From an uncultured Clostridia bacterium (GTDB taxonomy: Bacteria > Bacillota > Clostridia > Oscillospirales > CAG-272): a stretch of DNA of 8,316 nucleotides. Below are positions 4,998 to 8,316 of this stretch, piece by piece (position 1 is the first letter of the stretch; each line of letters starts with the position of its first letter). Where the stretch lies: assembly GCA_905235755.1 (NCBI GenBank), contig CAJONA010000047.1:1-8316 (forward strand), given 5' to 3'. The position numbers and the translations under genes were made by a program. The notes beneath the pieces are model-generated. The model was given only the letters and a program-made list of their open reading frames with translations. It did no database searches and had not been told where the DNA came from.

Positions 4998-6237
4998 GAA
5001 ATCACAAAGAAAAATCATCGCGGCTATCATGGGGACGCTTATACTGTTTATGATTGTTACGCTCTTGTCGGTATATGCCGTGAGTGCTTATGAAGCGGAA
5101 AAGCAAAACATTTCGATGCTCGAGCAATATGTATATCGTTATGATTTGCAAGCGCAGCCGGAAATGCCGGGAAACGACGATAAATTGCCGAATCCGCCCA
5201 CAGATCGCCGCCGTCCCGACGATCAGGCGTTCTTTGCGTCCGCATTTTATTCCGTCGCATTTTCAAATTCGGGCGAAACGCTTGCCGTCGACAACGGACC
5301 TAACGATTTTAAAAGCGAAGACGAGCTTGTCGAGCTGGCAAAAAGCGTCCTGCTTCAAAACTCTCCCACAGGCAAAGCCGACAATCTTATATATCTTGTC
5401 GATAACAGGCAGGATTATACGCTGGTGGCGTTTATCAACGTCGCCGTGACGTCAAACAATATGAACATTCTGCTCCGTCAGGTATTGATCGTCGGTATGA
5501 TCGCTGTCATCGCCGTTTTCTTCATCGCCGTTTTCCTTGCGCGGCGGATCGTCAAGCCGCTTGAAGAAAACGACAAACGGCAAAAACAGTTTGTCTCCGA
5601 CGCCGGACACGAATTAAAAACGCCCGTATCTGTCATAAACACAAATACGGAGCTGCTTTCCCGCCATATCGGTGAAAACGAATGGCTTTCCAATATTCAA
5701 TATGAAACGGAGCGGATGGGAACGCTCGTCGCGCAGCTTTTGGATCTTTCTCATGCTGAAAACGCAGAGATCAAAACGGAAACGGTAGATTTCAGCAGGC
5801 TTGTCGCGGGCGAAGCGCTGCCGTTTGAGAGCGTCGCCTTTGAGGCGGGGCTTGAAATAAACAGTCGGATCGCGGAAAACATCTATGTGGAAGGAAATCG
5901 AACGCAGCTGAGCCAGCTGGTGTCGATCCTGCTTGACAACGCGATCAGCCATAACGACGGCGGAAGCGAGATCGGTCTGACGCTCGGGCGGGAGCATCGG
6001 TTTGCGGTTTTGACCGTGATCAACAGCGGAAAACCGATACCGTCCGAGATACGTGAAAAGTTGTTCGAGCGTTTCTATCGCGTGGATGATGTCAGAAACA
6101 GCGAGGGAAAGCATTACGGCTTGGGGCTTGCCATCGCAAAAGCGATCTCGGACAGGCATCACGGCAGTATCAATGTCGACTGCACGGACGAAAAAGTGAT
6201 TTTTACAGTAAAACTTCCGCTGAAAACAAAAAACTGA
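4990..6237 (+). CDS. Membrane sensor histidine kinase
   Basis: A 415-residue inner-membrane sensor that phosphorylates the regulator encoded just before it. Transmembrane helices lie at about 9-33 and 164-185, leaving an extracellular sensor of about 130 residues. Its first part is Pro/Asp-rich; its second (FYSVAFSNSGETLAV onward) resembles a small Cache/PAS-like fold (inference). Only about 20 residues separate helix 2 from the H box, so a full HAMP domain is absent. Catalytic parts are present: H207 (DAGHELKTP), N box with N317 (LLDNAISHN), F box FERFYRVD (359-366), G2 box GLGL (377-380). The G1 box reads NSGKPI (345-350), with Asn where DxGxG has Asp; I recall such variants in related clostridial kinases. 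Start: GTG at 4990 with GAGGT 6 nt upstream; the first ATG in frame, codon 14, would cut into helix 1. Confidence 0.93.
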   Translation: MFKKSQRKIIAAIMGTLILFMIVTLLSVYAVSAYEAEKQNISMLEQYVYRYDLQAQPEMPGNDDKLPNPPTDRRRPDDQAFFASAFYSVAFSNSGETLAVDNGPNDFKSEDELVELAKSVLLQNSPTGKADNLIYLVDNRQDYTLVAFINVAVTSNNMNILLRQVLIVGMIAVIAVFFIAVFLARRIVKPLEENDKRQKQFVSDAGHELKTPVSVINTNTELLSRHIGENEWLSNIQYETERMGTLVAQLLDLSHAENAEIKTETVDFSRLVAGEALPFESVAFEAGLEINSRIAENIYVEGNRTQLSQLVSILLDNAISHNDGGSEIGLTLGREHRFAVLTVINSGKPIPSEIREKLFERFYRVDDVRNSEGKHYGLGLAIAKAISDRHHGSINVDCTDEKVIFTVKLPLKTKN

Positions 6238-6242
6238 AAAAT

Positions 6243-6275
6243 TTCAATCTTTCTTCAACACTCCTCCTTTACAAT
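6243..6275 (+). promoter_or_regulatory. Probable response-regulator-dependent promoter of the lipoprotein gene
   Basis: TTCAATCTTTCTTCAAC (6243-6259) contains TTCAA twice, 11 bp apart, the one-helical-turn spacing typical of OmpR/PhoB-family boxes. TACAAT (6270-6275), one mismatch from the -10 consensus, begins 11 bp after the second box, and no -35 hexamer is present. This is the classic layout for activation by a regulator that replaces the -35 contact. The nearest such regulator is encoded immediately upstream. Transcription would begin near 6282. Confidence 0.6.
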
Positions 6276-6318
6276 GGTGACACAAAGTAAAGGAGGTATC
6301 ACAAAGTAAAGGAGGTAT
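6263..6318 (+). repeat. Duplicated ribosome binding site with an upstream complementary arm
   Basis: CACAAAGTAAAGGAGGTAT occurs twice in perfect tandem (6281-6299 and 6300-6318), each copy carrying AGGAGG. Only the second is 8 nt from the ATG at 6324. CCTCCTTTAC at 6263-6272 is the exact complement of GTAAAGGAGG in both copies (6287-6296 and 6306-6315). In a read-through mRNA from the kinase gene the arm could pair with either copy, so one ribosome binding site would stay free or the proper one be hidden. A transcript starting near 6282 would lack the arm. Confidence 0.8.
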
Positions 6319-6323
6319 TTATT

Positions 6324-8078
6324 ATGAAAAAAATCATTAAATTATCATCGGCTGTGCTTGCGGTACTGATCGCCGCCGGTCTATGTGCCTGCTCGACAGT
6401 ATCCGTATCTGATACGGAGAGCACTACCGCCGAGGCGACGGAAAACACAACTGCCGAGGCGACGGAAAACACAACTGCCGAAGCGACGAAAAACACAACT
6501 GCCGAGGCGACGGAGAGTACGACCGTCGATATTCCCGCTCCCGTCGTCGAAGGCGACTTTGAAATCGAAACCTCAGACGGCACTTATACAAAAAACGGAA
6601 ACGTTTACACCATCACATCGGCGGGCACCTATACGTTGACGGGCGCGCTTTCCGACGGGCAGATAATAGTGTCGGCGGGCGATGACGACGAAGTCGAACT
6701 CGATCTTAACGGCGTTTCCGTCACATGTTCGACCGATTCTCCGATCTACGTCAAAAACGCGGACAAGGTAAAGATCAAAGCGGTATCCGGTACGAGCAAT
6801 GCGGTAAACGACACGCGCGCGCTTGAAACGGACGAAAGCGACACGACAGGGTCGGCGGCGATATACGCTCTGTGCGATATGAATCTCATCGGAACGGGAA
6901 CGCTTATCGTCACCGCGTCGTACAACAACGGCGTCCAAACCAAAGATGATCTGAAAATCAAAAATCTTACTCTATGCGTGACCGCTCCGAACAATGCGAT
7001 CAAAGGCAATGACTCCGTTACGATCGAATCAGGAAACATAACCGCGATATCGACGTCGGGCGACGGGATCGAAACCGACAATTCGGATATTTCAAGCAAA
7101 GGAAATCAACGCGGCACGGTCACGATCTCCGGCGGCACGATCACGATTTACGCGGCGTGCGACGGCATAGACGCCGCATATAATGCGGACATTTCAGGCA
7201 GCGATACGACAATCACGATAAACACGCACTCTTATTCCGCATACACGGCGTCGAGCGCCAAGAAAACAACAACGGCGTTGGGCGTCACAAAGAGCGCCGA
7301 CAGTGCAAAAGGCATCAAAGCGGACAACTCGATCACAATTTCCGACGGCACTATAGTTATCAAGTGTATGGACGACGGCATTCACGCAAACAACGACGTC
7401 GCTCTTGAAAACGGCTCGTCGCCGCTCGGCGACATCACCGTGTCGGGTGGAAATATCACCGTCACCGCCGCAGACGACGGCATCCATGCGGACGGAACAC
7501 TGCTTATCGAAGGCGGATATATCGACATAGTCGATTCGCACGAAGGGCTTGAAGCCCATTATATTACCATAAACGACGGCGAGATCCATGTTTACGCCAC
7601 CGACGACGGCGTCAACGCCACTTCGTCCGATGATAGAAAATCGGACGGACTGATAACGGTGAACGGAGGCAAGGTTTACGTCGAGGTAGCGGGCAAAGAC
7701 GTCGACGGCGTCGACTCAAACGGCAGCTACAAGCAAACAGGCGGCTTTGTCGTTATCAGCGATCCGAATGCGGATCAAATCGGGAATATGTCCGCCGTCG
7801 ATGTCGACGATACCGTTTCGGTCACCGGCGGAGTGATAATCGCGCTCGGTACCGTGCCCAGCGGTCAAGGCAGACCTGGCGGCCGTTTCGGAATGGGCGG
7901 TGTGAAATCGTCAAGCTCTCTGCCGTCCGGATATGTGACGTTCAGCGGAACGCTGTCGGCGGGCACTCATACGTTTACGTTCGGAAGCATCAGCGAGACA
8001 TTTACGCTTAAATCAAAGGTTTCTAACGGCTGGATATGGGCGTCAGGCATTTCTTCAAGCAACTATACCCTTGAATAA
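6324..8078 (+). CDS. Beta-helix carbohydrate-binding-type lipoprotein (Cthe_2159-like, DUF4353)
   Basis: A 584-residue exported protein, probably tethered to the membrane. Residues 1-22 are a lipoprotein signal peptide with a plausible lipobox LCAC, lipid on C23. Residues 33-64 are four octapeptides (N/S-TTAEAT-E/K) forming a flexible stalk. From about residue 80 to the end it matches the Cthe_2159-like family, parallel beta-helix proteins reported to bind acidic polysaccharides and cellulose. Repeated Asp/Gly turns support this: GDGIE (246), CDGID (279), DDGIH (350 and 384), HEGLE (406), DDGVN (427), VDGVD (460). Such Asp clusters may bind calcium (inference). Residues about 513-526 are Gly/Arg-rich, followed by a small C-terminal beta domain. 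No lyase activity can be claimed. It follows the kinase gene by 86 nt with its own promoter and duplicated ribosome binding site. Confidence 0.85.
   Translation: MKKIIKLSSAVLAVLIAAGLCACSTVSVSDTESTTAEATENTTAEATENTTAEATKNTTAEATESTTVDIPAPVVEGDFEIETSDGTYTKNGNVYTITSAGTYTLTGALSDGQIIVSAGDDDEVELDLNGVSVTCSTDSPIYVKNADKVKIKAVSGTSNAVNDTRALETDESDTTGSAAIYALCDMNLIGTGTLIVTASYNNGVQTKDDLKIKNLTLCVTAPNNAIKGNDSVTIESGNITAISTSGDGIETDNSDISSKGNQRGTVTISGGTITIYAACDGIDAAYNADISGSDTTITINTHSYSAYTASSAKKTTTALGVTKSADSAKGIKADNSITISDGTIVIKCMDDGIHANNDVALENGSSPLGDITVSGGNITVTAADDGIHADGTLLIEGGYIDIVDSHEGLEAHYITINDGEIHVYATDDGVNATSSDDRKSDGLITVNGGKVYVEVAGKDVDGVDSNGSYKQTGGFVVISDPNADQIGNMSAVDVDDTVSVTGGVIIALGTVPSGQGRPGGRFGMGGVKSSSSLPSGYVTFSGTLSAGTHTFTFGSISETFTLKSKVSNGWIWASGISSSNYTLE
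6420..6515 (+). repeat. Four 24-bp coding repeats (octapeptide stalk)
   Basis: Four tandem 24-bp units encode residues 33-64 of the lipoprotein as (S/N)TTAEAT(E/K). Units two to four differ from each other at only a few bases, so the number of units could change by slippage. A partial fifth unit (AGTACGACC) follows. The Thr/Ala/Glu-rich stalk lies directly after the lipid anchor and would hold the beta-helix away from the membrane. Confidence 0.85.
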
Positions 8079-8169
8079 TCCCCGTTCCGTCGGTCCTTTC
8101 ACTTTCGGAATAAAAGCTGCGGTTTTTGATCGTTTTTGGTGAATCATACCATCAAGCGCAGCGGCAGTA
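8079..8169. other. Intergenic spacer before the shared terminator
   Basis: About 90 nt without a gene. GCTGCG (8116-8121) and TTGAT (8126-8130) are complementary to ATCAA (8151-8155) and CGCAGC (8157-8162), so the 3' untranslated region may form an interrupted stem-loop just upstream of the terminator. Its function is unknown. Confidence 0.35.
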
Positions 8170-8199
8170 AAAAAAGCGTCGGTAAAACGACGCTTTTTT
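8169..8199. terminator. Symmetric bidirectional terminator between convergent genes
   Basis: AAAAAAGCGTCG (8170-8181) pairs perfectly with CGACGCTTTTTT (8188-8199) around a 6-nt loop. Six T follow the GC core on the plus strand and seven on the minus strand. It ends both the lipoprotein transcript and the convergent minus-strand peptidase-like gene. Confidence 0.9.
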
Positions 8200-8202
8200 G
8201 AT

Positions 8203-8316
8203 TTATGCTTCCACATAGCCTTTCAGCACTTTCAGGGTGTTCAATACGCCATCCTTGTGCGAACGCTCGTATCCGTGGCTCGCGTAAACGCCCGAACCGA
8301 TGAGTCCGTGGCGGAT
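8203..8316 (-). CDS. C-terminal end of a metallo-aminopeptidase-like protein, probably M42 family (partial)
   Basis: The last 37 codons of a minus-strand gene that enters from the right edge, ending with TAA at 8205-8203. The segment contains GLIGSGVYASHGYERSHKDG and then an amphipathic helix ending GYVEA. The Gly-rich turn, conserved His and Glu/Arg near SHGYER, and a final helix resemble the C-termini of M42-type (glutamyl/leucyl aminopeptidase-like) cytoplasmic zinc peptidases. M18 enzymes share a similar SHG-ER motif and remain possible. The metal ligands are mostly outside the window, so activity cannot be judged. It converges on the lipoprotein gene and shares its terminator. Confidence 0.55.
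   Translation of the reverse strand: MRHGLIGSGVYASHGYERSHKDGVLNTLKVLKGYVEA

Noticed and set aside
4371..5030. Minus-strand 219-codon frame opposite the response regulator gene
   Set aside because: Antisense shadow of a well-defined OmpR-family gene; Cys/His-rich, lacks a ribosome binding site and known motifs.
5614..6162. Minus-strand 182-codon frame opposite the kinase gene
   Set aside because: Covers the H, N, F and G2 boxes of the kinase on the opposite strand; no independent support.

Overview
The window looks like chromosomal DNA of a low- to mid-GC Gram-positive anaerobe of the class Clostridia, most plausibly a gut Oscillospirales/Ruminococcaceae-type bacterium (inference). The signs are strong AGGAGG ribosome binding sites, a Sec-secreted mosaic protein of MBG, Ig-like and InlB-type repeats, a clostridial-type sensor kinase with almost no HAMP linker, a lipoprotein of the Cthe_2159-like beta-helix family, and a LexA box that fits the Bacillus/Clostridium consensus.

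Layout. At the left edge (1-22) only the first codons of a minus-strand gene are present, with a good ribosome binding site and an extended -10 promoter inside a 16-bp inverted repeat. Three hairpins follow (126-254); two are clear terminators of the large minus-strand gene at 261-2831. That gene encodes an 856-residue secreted, C-terminally anchored surface protein. Its 230-nt leader (about 3062-2832) holds a 39-codon open frame whose stop codon lies inside a terminator-like hairpin, then a second hairpin and the ribosome binding site, an arrangement that suggests attenuation. Its promoter (3069-3097) has a 19-bp tandem repeat just upstream.

From 3098 to 4313 there is no convincing conserved protein gene, but the stretch is not empty. 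It has a plus-strand promoter with a perfect-consensus LexA box in its spacer, a candidate SOS-controlled structured RNA of about 260 nt ending in a hairpin, an 11-bp-spaced direct repeat, a module of CTTCATTA-type boxes alternating with GC-rich elements, a plus-strand terminator, and a doubtful lysine-rich small frame on the minus strand.

From 4199 to 8199 lies a plus-strand signalling unit: an OmpR-family response regulator, an overlapping membrane histidine kinase, and, after 86 nt, a 584-residue lipoprotein with an octapeptide-repeat stalk and Asp/Gly-rich beta-helix repeats. The lipoprotein promoter carries two TTCAA half-sites 11 bp apart where a -35 would be, so it is probably the regulator's target. 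A 19-bp duplication gives it two consecutive Shine-Dalgarno sequences, both complementary to one upstream 10-mer. A symmetric terminator (8170-8199) separates this unit from the convergent 3' end of a minus-strand metallo-aminopeptidase-like gene that runs off the right edge.

The kinase probably senses an envelope or extracellular cue and the regulator switches on the beta-helix lipoprotein. No enzyme is encoded with them here, so the cue and the ligand are unknown. The most unusual content is in the regulatory DNA between the genes: the SOS-linked RNA candidate, the leader attenuator, and the two cases where an inverted copy of a Shine-Dalgarno sequence is built into the promoter.
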